This document shows positions 7,591-17,145 of a stretch of DNA of 64,000 nt, one piece after another; within the stretch, counting starts at the first letter, position 1; each line of letters starts with the position of its first letter. The stretch comes from Clostridia bacterium. Lineage in GTDB: Bacteria; Bacillota; Clostridia; Oscillospirales; CAG-272. A program made the position numbers and the translations under genes. The notes beneath the pieces were generated by a model. That model was not told the origin of the DNA. It did no database searches and saw only the letters and a program-made list of their open reading frames with translations. The stretch spans positions 137,414 through 201,413 of the forward strand of contig JAFSYU010000033.1 of assembly GCA_017443595.1 (NCBI GenBank). The letters are read 5' to 3'.

Positions 7591-7929
7591 ATGAGTAAAA
7601 ATGTAATATACGATATGGCGGCGATAACCGTTTTACCGATACTTTCCGCCGTGAGAAGAACAAAAAAGAATAAAGACGGCACGGCAAAAATAGAATCAAC
7701 TATTAAAGAATATGATTTAAATTCCGCCCGGCCGTTTGACTTATCCAAAATAGACTGGAAATGTGAAAAATGCGGTGCGGAGCTGGACAGGCAGGAAGGA
7801 TTTGATCCAAGCAAACGCAGCTGGAAATGTACCGGCTGCAGCCGCAAAAACGACTTAGCATCCGTTATCTCGTTTTATGAAATCTTAAACGAAATTGCGG
7901 CAGAATCTGTAAAGGAGAAAGTAATATGA
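7591..7929 (+). CDS. Zinc-ribbon protein
   Basis: The 112-residue protein has a clear C4 zinc ribbon: C-E-K-C-G-A near residue 60 and C-T-G-C-S near residue 83, with an aromatic Trp just before each pair (W-K-C). The N-terminal 50 residues are Lys-rich after a short hydrophobic patch. GGGGGATC precedes the start. It sits in the middle of the operon and overlaps the next gene by ATGA. The zinc ribbon suggests binding to nucleic acid or protein, but no family function is known to me. Confidence 0.75.
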   Translation: MSKNVIYDMAAITVLPILSAVRRTKKNKDGTAKIESTIKEYDLNSARPFDLSKIDWKCEKCGAELDRQEGFDPSKRSWKCTGCSRKNDLASVISFYEILNEIAAESVKEKVI

Positions 7930-8345
7930 ATAAAAGAATAAGAATAATATTAATAGCAGTCATTATCGTTATATCAACATTGATTTGCGGATGCACGGGC
8001 GGCGTGCGCCCGGTCGTTGATTACGGAAACGCGGAAGCGTTTGAATCCGCATTGAACGCCGGTCAGAATCTTGAAGGCGAAATCGTCAGATTTAAAGCTG
8101 ATGATCTTCATCCGCAGTCGTTTTTCGGATATAATATATTTGCCGGAGAGCATCTCAACTTCGTATCTGACAGAAATCCGAACGTTCAGGTGGGCGATAT
8201 CGTTACGGTGCGCGTTACTGAAGTCCGCAGTATGTTTAAATCATGGATTATCAGCTACGAAAAAGTTGACAACGCGGTCATAACAAAAGACACGATAACA
8301 GATACCGTTGCAGTCAACAGCGCGGAAGATTCCGAAGATGAATAG
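7926..8345 (+). CDS. Lipoprotein with small beta-barrel-like domain
   Basis: The 139-residue protein begins with basic residues, a hydrophobic run and a lipobox ending I-C-G-C near residue 23. The mature domain has A-F-E-S-A-L-N-A-G, then G-E-I-V-R-F-K, G-E-H-L-N-F-V-S and G-D-I-V-T-V-R-V, a pattern of strands like an OB-type barrel, seen in small lipoproteins of Clostridia. A Thr/Asp/Glu-rich tail follows. Its start overlaps the zinc-ribbon gene by 4 bases. The function is unknown; the operon places a surface lipoprotein together with cytoplasmic zinc-ribbon proteins. Confidence 0.72.
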   Translation: MNKRIRIILIAVIIVISTLICGCTGGVRPVVDYGNAEAFESALNAGQNLEGEIVRFKADDLHPQSFFGYNIFAGEHLNFVSDRNPNVQVGDIVTVRVTEVRSMFKSWIISYEKVDNAVITKDTITDTVAVNSAEDSEDE

Positions 8346-8358
8346 AAAGGAGTAAAAA

Positions 8359-9045
8359 ATGAGTTTAGATACATTGCTTGAACACAGCGCGAAAAAAACA
8401 AATCAAACCATAGCGTGTCCCTGCTGCGGAAAACAGTTTACTGTTGTCGTTGAATCAAAAAACAATAAAGATGAAACCGATATCTTGTCACAAATCCTGG
8501 GTGAGATGGAGGCGGTTGGTAATAACAAAATAATTAAAGACAATCAGGAATATTATTTGCAATATATGCCTGATATCGAAAATCTCAGGGATGAATTAAA
8601 GCGAGCAATAGAGATCAAGAGTTTGAAAGATCGTGTAAACAGATTATCTGACCTTGGCCGCCAAATAGGAGAATTAAGTAAAGTATTATATCTTAAGTTA
8701 CGGGAAAAACTGAGTTACGGCAAGTCGCATTTTGATCCTGATACTACGGATCCGGAATATATAAAAAACGCCGTTGACGCTTTATGTTTGCTCGCATTGA
8801 TAACGCTTGCTTTTCAAATCTCGTGCAAATGCTGCATGTTTATAAGCGATGAGGATTCGTGCATAGTAGAATTAATCAATTATAAGGAGCTGATATTAAA
8901 AAAAAGCGGGAAAGATGACAAGGACATCCTTTTATGGCTGAATTCAAAAGGCGTATTTATTGAATACGGAGAACTATTATACAGCCTAAGAAATATATCA
9001 CAAAAAATCAATGCTTACGAGTCAATGTTATACAATAAAAACTAA
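8359..9045 (+). CDS. Hypothetical protein with N-terminal zinc ribbon half
   Basis: The 228-residue protein starts with C-P-C-C-G-K-Q-F near residue 20, a knuckle typical of a zinc ribbon, and carries a further cluster S-C-K-C-C-M near residue 155 that could supply the other ligands. Between them is a long helical segment with heptad-like leucines (about residues 70-120). GAAAGGAG lies upstream. It is the last gene of the operon. I do not recognise a family. No plus-strand terminator with a T-run is seen directly after it. Confidence 0.7.
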   Translation: MSLDTLLEHSAKKTNQTIACPCCGKQFTVVVESKNNKDETDILSQILGEMEAVGNNKIIKDNQEYYLQYMPDIENLRDELKRAIEIKSLKDRVNRLSDLGRQIGELSKVLYLKLREKLSYGKSHFDPDTTDPEYIKNAVDALCLLALITLAFQISCKCCMFISDEDSCIVELINYKELILKKSGKDDKDILLWLNSKGVFIEYGELLYSLRNISQKINAYESMLYNKN

Positions 9046-9133
9046 TAAAGAATGCTGATAATATGGTTTGTCTGAAATTTTGTAATTAATCTGTCAAGGA
9101 TGCAAGAATGCAAAAGGTATTCAAACATAAAAT

Positions 9134-9164
9134 AAAAAGCCCCTATCGCGGAAAACGATAGGGG
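9134..9164 (-). terminator. Intrinsic terminator of the glycogen operon
   Basis: CCCCTATCG (9140-9148) pairs with CGATAGGGG (9156-9164). On the minus strand the hairpin is followed by C and T5, 40 bases after the last gene of the operon. On the plus strand there is no adjacent T-run. Confidence 0.85.
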
Positions 9165-9202
9165 TATGTCCGTTTTAATTTATGCAGCAGTTTGCTGCAC
9201 GA

Positions 9203-11434
9203 TTATTTGTAGTTCCCGCAGCTGTTTATAAGGCAGCCGCAGAGGATTATTTCGCGCTCCTCATCTGTAAGCGGCGGAAGGATAAGCGGAAGCTCTTCAA
9301 CTTTGCCGTCTTTATATATAATTATTCCGTTAATATCGGACGTTTTATTCTTTATCGCGTCCGCAACGCCTTTAACGTATATGACGTCTCCGGCTTCAAG
9401 CGTCGGTATTTTGTCAGTTCCGTATCTGAACGGGAGCATTCCCCAGTTTATAAGGTTGCTTCTGTAACGCTTCGTTGCGTAGTCTACGCAGACGTTTGCA
9501 AGTCCGCCTAAAACTCTCTGGCAGGACGCCGCCTGTTCGCGCGCCGAGCCGTCGCCTGGGCAGAGAGAACAGACTATTGAACCGATCTGAGTATTATTTT
9601 TATCCGGTTTTACACCGAGCGCGTCGGTCACGAATTTATATTCATTTTCAAATACGTCCTCACCGCTTGCGCGTTTTTCTTCAATTTCTCTTATGCGTTT
9701 TGCGAGCATGACGTATTCCGGAACTTTGCGTGAAAGCGTGAATTCGGAGAGCTTGAACGGATTTGAACGGTAAGACGAAGTCTCGCCTGACGGTATAAGC
9801 TCGTCCGTCGTCGTCACCGGGTCGGTTATATACGCCGCGACCTCAAGCAGAACGTCGTTATGCAGCGGCGGTATCTTCGGCCAGTCCGCGATCCCGGGAC
9901 CGTATTTGAGCTCCGCGTCGGGCTGCGCCTTGCCGTAGCCGTAATAAACGCGGTTTTTGTACGGTGTGTCGTCGTATTTGTATTTGTAGTCGTTATATTT
10001 TACGTCAAGCTCTGTCGCCGCGGTAAGTCTGCCGCCGTTTGACGCCGTTGCCGCGATGCTGCGCGCGTCCATAAGCGCCACAGCCGCAAACTGACCGTTT
10101 CCGGGCTTGCTGCCCTCGCGGTTCGGGAAGTTGCGCGTTGAATGGCGTATCGAAAGCGAGCCGTTTGACGGAACGTCTCCCGCGCCGAAGCACGGACCGC
10201 AGAACGCCGTCCTAAGCGTCACGCCCGCGGACATAAGAGTCGACGCGACGCCGTTTCTGATAAGCTGTAAATACGCCGGCTGGCTTGCCGGATAAGCGGA
10301 TAACGCAAACTCGCCGCAGCCTGTCGCTTTACCGTTAAGTATATCCGCGGCGGCGCAGAGATTGTCAAACGTGCCGCCGGCGCATCCGGCGATAACGCCC
10401 TGATCAACGTATAATCTGCCGTCTTTTATCTTCTTTGATATACTGAAATCCGCCGCGCCTAAATTTTCCTTCGCGTATACTTCGCAGGTGCGCAGTATAT
10501 CCGCCGCGTTTTCATTGAATTCTCTTATCGTATAAGCGTTTGACGGGTGGAACGGGAGCGCTATCATCGGCTCAAGCTTTGACAGATCAAGCTCTACCGC
10601 GCCGTCGTAATACGCGCCTTCCTGTGCTGACAGTTTTTTGTAATCTTTGGCTCTGTTGTGTTTTGTTAAATATTCTTCGGTCTTTTCGTCTGTCTCCCAG
10701 ATGGACGACAGGCAAGCGGTCTCCGTCGTCATGACGTCAATGCCGTTTCTGTATTCCATCGGCAGATCTTTTATGCCGTCGCCTATGAATTCAAGCACTT
10801 TGTTTTTTACAAAACCGTTTTTGAACACGGCGCCTATAAGCGATATCGCCGCATCGTGCGGACCGACGCCGGGCGCGGGTTTTCCGGTCAGTTTGACGGC
10901 TATCACCTGCGGCGCGTCAATATCGTACGTCATGCCGACAAGCTGTTTTACAAGCTCCGGTCCGCCTTCGCCTACCGCCAGAGTGCCTAACGCTCCGTAT
11001 CTTGTATGAGAATCCGAGCCTATTATCATTTTGCCGCAGCCGGCGTGATTTTCACGCATATATGAATGTATTACCGACTCGTGCGCGGGCACGAATATGC
11101 CGCCGTATTTAACGCAGGCGGATAATCCGAATTTGTGGTCGTCCTCGTTTATAGTGCCGCCTACGGCGCAAAGTGAATTGTGGCAGTTCGTCAGAACGTA
11201 GGGGATCGGGAATTTTGTTAAAGCGCCCGTGGCTCTTGCAGTTTGTATTATGCCGACGTAAGTTATATCGTGCGACGCCATAGCGTCAAACTTTATCTGC
11301 AGTTTATCACCGCCGGTCCTGCTGTGTGAGCGCAGTATGCCGTACGCTATCGTTTTTTCTCTTGCTTTCGTATCGTCTGACGGGATAAAACCGCCTTTTT
11401 CCAGTTTTACACCGTGTTCGTACAGTTTGATCAT
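9203..11434 (-). CDS. Aconitase-family hydratase (YbhJ-like)
   Basis: The 743-residue protein is a full-length member of the aconitase superfamily, whose members isomerise or hydrate tricarboxylic or related acids using a [4Fe-4S] cluster. Visible motifs are G-S-D-S-H-T-R-Y-G-A near residue 135, A-G-C-A-G-G-T, and A-F-C-G-P-C-F-G-A-G with S-T-R-N-F-P-N-R-E-G, then a C-terminal swivel domain with R-S-N-L-I-N-W-G-M. Overall it looks more like the YbhJ-type putative hydratases than canonical aconitase, so the substrate is not assigned. The ATG at 11434 has AAAGGAAA upstream. It is one base after the GH13 gene and closes the glycogen operon, an unusual place for it. Confidence 0.8.
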   Translation of the reverse strand: MIKLYEHGVKLEKGGFIPSDDTKAREKTIAYGILRSHSRTGGDKLQIKFDAMASHDITYVGIIQTARATGALTKFPIPYVLTNCHNSLCAVGGTINEDDHKFGLSACVKYGGIFVPAHESVIHSYMRENHAGCGKMIIGSDSHTRYGALGTLAVGEGGPELVKQLVGMTYDIDAPQVIAVKLTGKPAPGVGPHDAAISLIGAVFKNGFVKNKVLEFIGDGIKDLPMEYRNGIDVMTTETACLSSIWETDEKTEEYLTKHNRAKDYKKLSAQEGAYYDGAVELDLSKLEPMIALPFHPSNAYTIREFNENAADILRTCEVYAKENLGAADFSISKKIKDGRLYVDQGVIAGCAGGTFDNLCAAADILNGKATGCGEFALSAYPASQPAYLQLIRNGVASTLMSAGVTLRTAFCGPCFGAGDVPSNGSLSIRHSTRNFPNREGSKPGNGQFAAVALMDARSIAATASNGGRLTAATELDVKYNDYKYKYDDTPYKNRVYYGYGKAQPDAELKYGPGIADWPKIPPLHNDVLLEVAAYITDPVTTTDELIPSGETSSYRSNPFKLSEFTLSRKVPEYVMLAKRIREIEEKRASGEDVFENEYKFVTDALGVKPDKNNTQIGSIVCSLCPGDGSAREQAASCQRVLGGLANVCVDYATKRYRSNLINWGMLPFRYGTDKIPTLEAGDVIYVKGVADAIKNKTSDINGIIIYKDGKVEELPLILPPLTDEEREIILCGCLINSCGNYK

Positions 11435-11435
11435 T

Positions 11436-13274
11436 TTAGTTTTCCTTTGCTTTTTGTACAATTATATATGAGCCGTTTCCGACACACAGCTCGTCTTCGC
11501 ATTTTTTGTCGTTAATATAACGGAATTCATCTGATACGTATACATATTTTGACTCACCCGACATATTTGAAATATAGCAGTGATCTGATCTTTGCAAGAT
11601 CAGAAGCCCGTCTTTTGCGTACAGTATCTTAAGGTCTCCCTTAATATTCTTACGTATTTTTAAAAGTGCGCGCACCTGTTTCGTAACGGACTTGTCTTCA
11701 CGTCCCCACGGGAACGGCATACGGTTGAACGGGTCGCGGTAGCCCTGCAGTCCCGCCTCGTCCCCGTAAAAGACGCTGCAGATACCCGGGCAGAAGCAGA
11801 GAAGCGAAAACGCGGTAAAATACAGCTTTTTAGCTTTTTCGTACTGATCTTCATCCATACGCTTATACGCTAAGACCGAACCCGGCAGATCGGCGGCGGG
11901 TTCGCCGCCCAAAACGGTCATTATACGTTCCGTATCGTGCGTGCCCAAAAAGTTCATAACGCAGTCGAGCGCACGGGCGGGATAATGACCGTAAACTTCG
12001 GTAAACACTTTTACAAAACTGTCCGTATTTCCGGTTTTTACGTAATTTATCACAGCGTTTTTCAGCGGATAATTCATTACGGAATCAAGCTGCGCGTGCG
12101 AGAAATAATGGCGTCTTTTTCCGTAAGACGTCTTGTTTGAAGCGTCCTCCCATACTTCGCCGATTATAATAGCTCCGGGTTTTTCTTCTTCCGCCGCTTT
12201 TTTTATACGGTCAAGCAGCTGCTCTGAAAGCTCATCTGCAACGTCAAGCCGCCATCCGTCGGCGCCGAGGCGCAGATAACGGCGTATTATACCGTTTTCT
12301 TTGGTGAAATAATCTATGACGGCAGGATCGGACGAGCGAAGAGTCGGCAGAGCTTTTATGCCCCACCAGCAGTTATATTCTTCGGGATAGTTTGTAAAAG
12401 TATACCATTTGTAATACGGAGAATCTTTATCGTTGTACGCTCCGCCGTCGCCGTATTTTTTATACTTGTTGAAATAAACGCTGTTGTCTCCGGTGTGGTT
12501 GAAAACGCCGTCTAAAATTATCTTCATCCCAAGACCGTGCGCTTTTTCGCATAGCTTTACAAACGCTTTTTCGCCGCCGAAGGATCTGTCTATAACGGTG
12601 TAATCGCCCGTATCGTATTTATGATTTGAAAAAGCGTCAAATATAGGGGACAGATAAACGATATCACACCCGAGCCTTTTGATATATCCGAGTTTTTCCG
12701 TAATACCGTAAATATCGCCGCCGAAATGCGTGTTGTTCGGCATACTCTGACCCGGATATTCCGTATATTCCGGAACGCCGTTTTCCCAGTCGTCGTTATA
12801 TACGGCGTCATCCCGTCTTTCGCTTTTTCCGCTTTTGAAGAAACGGTCTGTGAAAATATGATACATATTTCCGTTTTTGAATACCGGATCAAGCTCTGGA
12901 TATTCGTCCGTTATAAGGAGCTGAAATCTGCCGCATTTGTCTATATCGTCGCGCAGCTGTCCGTTTGATTCATCGCCCGTGTTGTGGATGAAATAAACTC
13001 CGTCGTCCGACAACAGCCGGAAAGTTATGTAATATAACCCGGATCTTCCGGAAAATCCGGCGGAAAAACTGTCGTAATCTCCGCTTAATCCGTCATATTC
13101 GCAGTTATATATAAGCAGTTTTCCGTCCTCGTCGCAACTGACGACGGCTTCACAGCCGAAAACGCAGTAACCGCGTTTTATATACGCAGAAAGAATTCCG
13201 TTTTCAAATCTGAAAAGAAACGGTACGGAAAGCGATCGTCTGTCAACCGTTATGCCGTTTATAATTTCGTTCAT
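11436..13274 (-). CDS. GH13 alpha-amylase family enzyme (neopullulanase/cyclomaltodextrinase-like)
   Basis: The 612-residue protein has an N-terminal beta-sandwich of about 130 residues and a (beta/alpha)8 catalytic domain. All four GH13 signatures are present: D-G-V-F-N-H-T-G, G-W-R-L-D-V-A-D-E (nucleophile Asp), G-E-V-W-E-D (acid/base Glu) and F-L-G-T-H-D-T-E-R. An N-terminal domain plus cytoplasmic location (no signal peptide) fits the neopullulanase/cyclomaltodextrinase group, which splits maltodextrins or alpha-1,6 branches. It overlaps glgP by 4 bases. In this operon it would process the limit dextrins left by phosphorylase. Confidence 0.88.
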   Translation of the reverse strand: MNEIINGITVDRRSLSVPFLFRFENGILSAYIKRGYCVFGCEAVVSCDEDGKLLIYNCEYDGLSGDYDSFSAGFSGRSGLYYITFRLLSDDGVYFIHNTGDESNGQLRDDIDKCGRFQLLITDEYPELDPVFKNGNMYHIFTDRFFKSGKSERRDDAVYNDDWENGVPEYTEYPGQSMPNNTHFGGDIYGITEKLGYIKRLGCDIVYLSPIFDAFSNHKYDTGDYTVIDRSFGGEKAFVKLCEKAHGLGMKIILDGVFNHTGDNSVYFNKYKKYGDGGAYNDKDSPYYKWYTFTNYPEEYNCWWGIKALPTLRSSDPAVIDYFTKENGIIRRYLRLGADGWRLDVADELSEQLLDRIKKAAEEEKPGAIIIGEVWEDASNKTSYGKRRHYFSHAQLDSVMNYPLKNAVINYVKTGNTDSFVKVFTEVYGHYPARALDCVMNFLGTHDTERIMTVLGGEPAADLPGSVLAYKRMDEDQYEKAKKLYFTAFSLLCFCPGICSVFYGDEAGLQGYRDPFNRMPFPWGREDKSVTKQVRALLKIRKNIKGDLKILYAKDGLLILQRSDHCYISNMSGESKYVYVSDEFRYINDKKCEDELCVGNGSYIIVQKAKEN

Positions 13275-15682
13275 TGCAGCGGCTTTATGTGCCAGATATT
13301 GTCCGCGTATTCACGTACGGAGCGGTCGGATGAGAATATACCGGACGCGGCTATGTTGTCAAGGCTCATCTGCGCCCAGGTTTTTTTGTCCTTATAATCC
13401 TTTATCATCCTGTTGTGTACGTCGTTGTACGAAGCAAAGTCCGCAAAGCACATATAAGGATCCGGTATCCTCTTTGCGTAGAGCAGATACTGCGAGAAAT
13501 CCGAGAAAGAAACGCCGTTGAAGCCCTTGATCAGAGTTTTTATAACGTTTTGCAGTATTTCGGAATCCGCGTAGTATGAAGCGGAGGAATATCCGGACGC
13601 CCACAGAGAATCCACCTCGTCCGTCTTTAATCCGAACAGATAGAATGAATTTCCGTTAAGCTGTTCTCTCATCTCAACGTTCGCGCCGTCAAGCGTGCCT
13701 ATCGTTACGGCGCCGTTCATCATCAGCTTCATATTGCCGGTGCCGCTCGCTTCTTTGCCTGCAAGCGAAATCTGTTCCGAGATCTCCGCGGCGGGTATGA
13801 GCTTTTCCGCAAGCGATACGCAGTAGTTTTCAAGAAATACGACGGACAGCTTGCCGGCAAATTCCGGGCGCTTTTTAATATCCTCGCTCAGATTGCTTAT
13901 AAGCTTTATGATCTGTTTTGCGTGATAATATCCCGGCGCGGCTTTGGCGGAAAAGATATAAGTCTGCGGCTCTGTTTCAATATTCGGATCTTCAAGTATC
14001 GCGTTATATATCGAGATTATGCGCAGAACGTTTAACAGCTGGCGCTTGTATTCGTGCATACGTTTGATCTGTACGTCAAATACCGTGTCCGGATCTATTA
14101 TAACGCCTTTTTCGGCTTTTGCGTAGTTTGATAAAACTATTTTATTGTCATGCTTTATTTTCCCGAGCTCTTCAAGAACGGCGGCGTCGTCTCTGAAAGA
14201 AGAGAATTCCGATAAAAGCTCCGGCTTCTTTTTATACCCGTCGCCTATACATTTATCAAGCAAACAGGTAAGACCGGGATTTGAATACAAAAGCCATCTT
14301 CTGTGATCTATACCGTTTGTAACGTTTGTGAATTTCCACGGCTCAACGCTGTAAAAGTCCGAAAAAACGGTCTTTTTCAGTATTTCCGAATGAAGAGCGG
14401 AAACGCCGTTCACGGTATGCGAGCCTACGACGGAAAGATTTGCCATTTTCACAACGCCGCTGCCCGTTATTGACATACGCGCTATCTTGTCGCGGTCGTT
14501 TGATTTGTCCGCCCGGAGTTTTTCACAGAATCTTCTGTTTATCTCGCAGATAATGGAATAAATACGCGGAAGTCTCAATCTGAAAAGATCCTCGCGCCAT
14601 ACTTCAAGCGCTTCCGGCATGACGGTGTGGTTGGTATAAGACATGGTTTTCGTCGTTATATCCCAGGCGTGTTCCCAGCTGTAATCGCATTCGTCAAGCA
14701 AAAGACGCATAAGCTCCGCCACGCACATAGCGGGGTGAGTGTCGTTTATATGTATTGCAGCGTGCTCCGGCAGATCGTCCGCCGTACCGTACTTTTCAAG
14801 ATGATCGCGCAGGATGTTCTGTAAAGCAGAGGATACAAGGAAATACTGCTGGGTAAGGCGCAGGAGTTTGCCCGCGTCGTGATCATCCGACGGATAAAGC
14901 ACTTTTGATATAAGCTCGGCGTTCGTGCTGTCTTCAAGCGCTTTGAGATACCGCCCCTGTGAAAACGCCTTCATATCAAAATTGCGAAAATCACGCGCTT
15001 TCCATAATCTGAGGTTGTTTACGGCGGTAGTGTCCGCGCCGGATATCAGCATATCGTACGGAACGGCTTCCACCTCTTCCGCGTCGTGGACTTCAATATA
15101 CATCCTGCCGTCGCGCCATATCTCTTCAACTCTGCCGCCGAATTTCACCGTGACCGCCTGGTCCGTGCGCGGTATGAGCCACGCCTCGCCGCTCGGCAGC
15201 CATATATCCGGCAGCTCCGCCTGCTCTCCGTCTACGATCTTCTGCTTGAAAAGACCGTATTCATAGCAGATGCAGTGTCCCGTTGCCGGGTAGCTCTGCG
15301 ACGTGAGAGAATTCATATAACAAGCGGCAAGTCTGCCCAAGCCGCCGTTGCCGAGGCCCGGATCCGCTTCTTTTGTTATGAACGAAGAAAGCGAAAAGCC
15401 GAAAGAAGATAAAACGTTTTCATATTCCTCGTAAAGCCCGAGGTTGCGCAGATTCGCTTTTAAAGACGGGCCTATGAGAAATTCCATACACATATAATAC
15501 GCTTTTTTAGCGCCTTTTTTCGCAGCTTTTTTTTCAAAAGCGACGTTGCGCTTCATTAAAACGTCGCGTATCGTCATCAGCGTCGCGTTATACATCTGCT
15601 CGTCGGACGCGTTATCGGGCGAGACGGCAAAGTATTTGCTCAGCTTTTCACATAATTGCTGTTTTATTTCGGGTTCTGTCAT
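13271..15682 (-). CDS. glgP: Glycogen/maltodextrin phosphorylase
   Basis: This enzyme releases glucose-1-phosphate from the non-reducing ends of glycogen. The 803-residue length is typical. The pyridoxal-phosphate motif E-A-S-G-T-G-N-M-K spans residues 644-652, with Lys 652 as the Schiff-base lysine, followed by T-L-D-G-A-N-V-E. N-terminal G-N-G-G-L-G-R-L-A-A is the phosphorylase loop around residue 110. The gene lies 6 bases after glgA and its stop overlaps the GH13 start. Its position with the synthetic genes means synthesis and breakdown are co-transcribed. Confidence 0.97.
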   Translation of the reverse strand: MTEPEIKQQLCEKLSKYFAVSPDNASDEQMYNATLMTIRDVLMKRNVAFEKKAAKKGAKKAYYMCMEFLIGPSLKANLRNLGLYEEYENVLSSFGFSLSSFITKEADPGLGNGGLGRLAACYMNSLTSQSYPATGHCICYEYGLFKQKIVDGEQAELPDIWLPSGEAWLIPRTDQAVTVKFGGRVEEIWRDGRMYIEVHDAEEVEAVPYDMLISGADTTAVNNLRLWKARDFRNFDMKAFSQGRYLKALEDSTNAELISKVLYPSDDHDAGKLLRLTQQYFLVSSALQNILRDHLEKYGTADDLPEHAAIHINDTHPAMCVAELMRLLLDECDYSWEHAWDITTKTMSYTNHTVMPEALEVWREDLFRLRLPRIYSIICEINRRFCEKLRADKSNDRDKIARMSITGSGVVKMANLSVVGSHTVNGVSALHSEILKKTVFSDFYSVEPWKFTNVTNGIDHRRWLLYSNPGLTCLLDKCIGDGYKKKPELLSEFSSFRDDAAVLEELGKIKHDNKIVLSNYAKAEKGVIIDPDTVFDVQIKRMHEYKRQLLNVLRIISIYNAILEDPNIETEPQTYIFSAKAAPGYYHAKQIIKLISNLSEDIKKRPEFAGKLSVVFLENYCVSLAEKLIPAAEISEQISLAGKEASGTGNMKLMMNGAVTIGTLDGANVEMREQLNGNSFYLFGLKTDEVDSLWASGYSSASYYADSEILQNVIKTLIKGFNGVSFSDFSQYLLYAKRIPDPYMCFADFASYNDVHNRMIKDYKDKKTWAQMSLDNIAASGIFSSDRSVREYADNIWHIKPLQ

Positions 15683-15688
15683 ATGATA

Positions 15689-17131
15689 TTACCTTTCCGG
15701 TGCTAATGATTTATACAATTCCGCGTATTTTTCAGCGGATGCTTTCCATGAAAAATCGTGCTTCATTATATTTACGACAAGTTCGCGGAATTCTTCTTTT
15801 GCCTGATACGTAGCGGTCGCTTCACGCGTCACGTACAACATATCCGAGGCGTTGTACGAGAAGAACGTAAATCCGTTGCCTGTATGTTTTCCGTCAACTA
15901 ACCTGTACGGTTTTATGGAGTCGTAAAGACCGCCCGTCTCACGTACCACCGGCACGGCGCCGTAGCGCGAAGCGATCATCTGCGAAAGACCGCACGGCTC
16001 GGTTTTTGACGGCATAAGGAATATGTCGGACGCCGCGTAGATCTTTTTTGAAAGCTCTTTATCGTATAAGATCAGAGCGCGCATCTTGTCGCTTTTCCTG
16101 TACTGAAGACCTCTGAAAAAATCCTCGTAATATTTATCGCCGCAGCCTAAAACAACAAGCTGTACGTCGTCACACAAAAGTTCGTCCGCTTTGTCTTTTA
16201 TCAGGTCAAGACCTTTCTGATCGGTAAGACGGCTTATGACGGATATCAAAGGAACGTCAGCGCGCACGGGCAGACCAAGCTCCTTCTGCAGAGCTTTTTT
16301 GTTGTCTTCCTTGCGCTTTACGCTTCTGTACGTGTAATTTTTATAAAGCGCCGTGTCCTTTGCAGGATCGTAATAATCGTAATCTATACCGTTTAAAATA
16401 CCGAAGAGCTTGCAGGAATAAAGCCTTATGATATGGTCAAGCCCGTGGCCGTATTCCTCCGTTTTTATCTCCTCCGCGTATCTTTCGCTTACCGTTACGA
16501 CGCTGTCGGCGCAGACGATAGCGCCTTTCATAAGGTTTATGCAGCCTTTGTAGTCAACTATCTGTGCAAGTCCCTGCGGAAGATCGAAAACGTCGCCCAA
16601 AATAGCGTGGTCGAACTGCCCCTGGAAGAGTATGTTATGTATCGAGAACACGGCTTTTATATCGCGGTATTTCTCCGATACGGAGAATTTTGTTTTTAAG
16701 TAGATCACGGTAAGCGCCGTCTGCCAGTCGTTTGCGTGAAGTATGTCGGGATAGAAATCTATCTCTGACATCATATCAAGTACCGCCATGCTGAAGAAGG
16801 CGAATCTCTCGCCGTCGTCGTAATTGCCGTACAGCGATCCGCGCTTGAAATAATACTCGTTGTCAAGAAAATAGTAGATCACCCCGTTTTTTTCAAGGCT
16901 GAAAACGGCGCAGTACTGGTCGCGCCAGTTGAGCCTTACGCGGAATTCCTTTTCCATTTTCATTTCTTTTCTGTATTCTTCACGTATGGACGTGTACAGA
17001 GGTGATACGACTCTTACGTCGCATTCGGGTCCCTGTTTTTTGAGCGCTGCGGGAAGGGAACCCATAACGTCCGCAAGTCCGCCGGATGATGAAAACGGCA
17101 GCACTTCAGAAGCGGCATATAGAATTTTCAT
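15689..17131 (-). CDS. glgA: Glycogen synthase (ADP-glucose dependent)
   Basis: A GT5 glycosyltransferase that extends glycogen from ADP-glucose; 480 residues, the usual bacterial size. The N-terminal motif reads S-S-S-G-G-L-A-D-V near residue 15 instead of the textbook K-x-G-G-L; Lys-less variants are common in Clostridia. C-terminal I-S-R-L-T-D-Q-K-G-L-D and the P-S-K-T-E-P-C-G-L-S-Q motif near residue 380, holding the catalytic Glu, are intact. It lies 14 bases after glgD. Confidence 0.96.
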   Translation of the reverse strand: MKILYAASEVLPFSSSGGLADVMGSLPAALKKQGPECDVRVVSPLYTSIREEYRKEMKMEKEFRVRLNWRDQYCAVFSLEKNGVIYYFLDNEYYFKRGSLYGNYDDGERFAFFSMAVLDMMSEIDFYPDILHANDWQTALTVIYLKTKFSVSEKYRDIKAVFSIHNILFQGQFDHAILGDVFDLPQGLAQIVDYKGCINLMKGAIVCADSVVTVSERYAEEIKTEEYGHGLDHIIRLYSCKLFGILNGIDYDYYDPAKDTALYKNYTYRSVKRKEDNKKALQKELGLPVRADVPLISVISRLTDQKGLDLIKDKADELLCDDVQLVVLGCGDKYYEDFFRGLQYRKSDKMRALILYDKELSKKIYAASDIFLMPSKTEPCGLSQMIASRYGAVPVVRETGGLYDSIKPYRLVDGKHTGNGFTFFSYNASDMLYVTREATATYQAKEEFRELVVNIMKHDFSWKASAEKYAELYKSLAPER

Positions 17132-17145
17132 TTTGTCTTTCCTTA

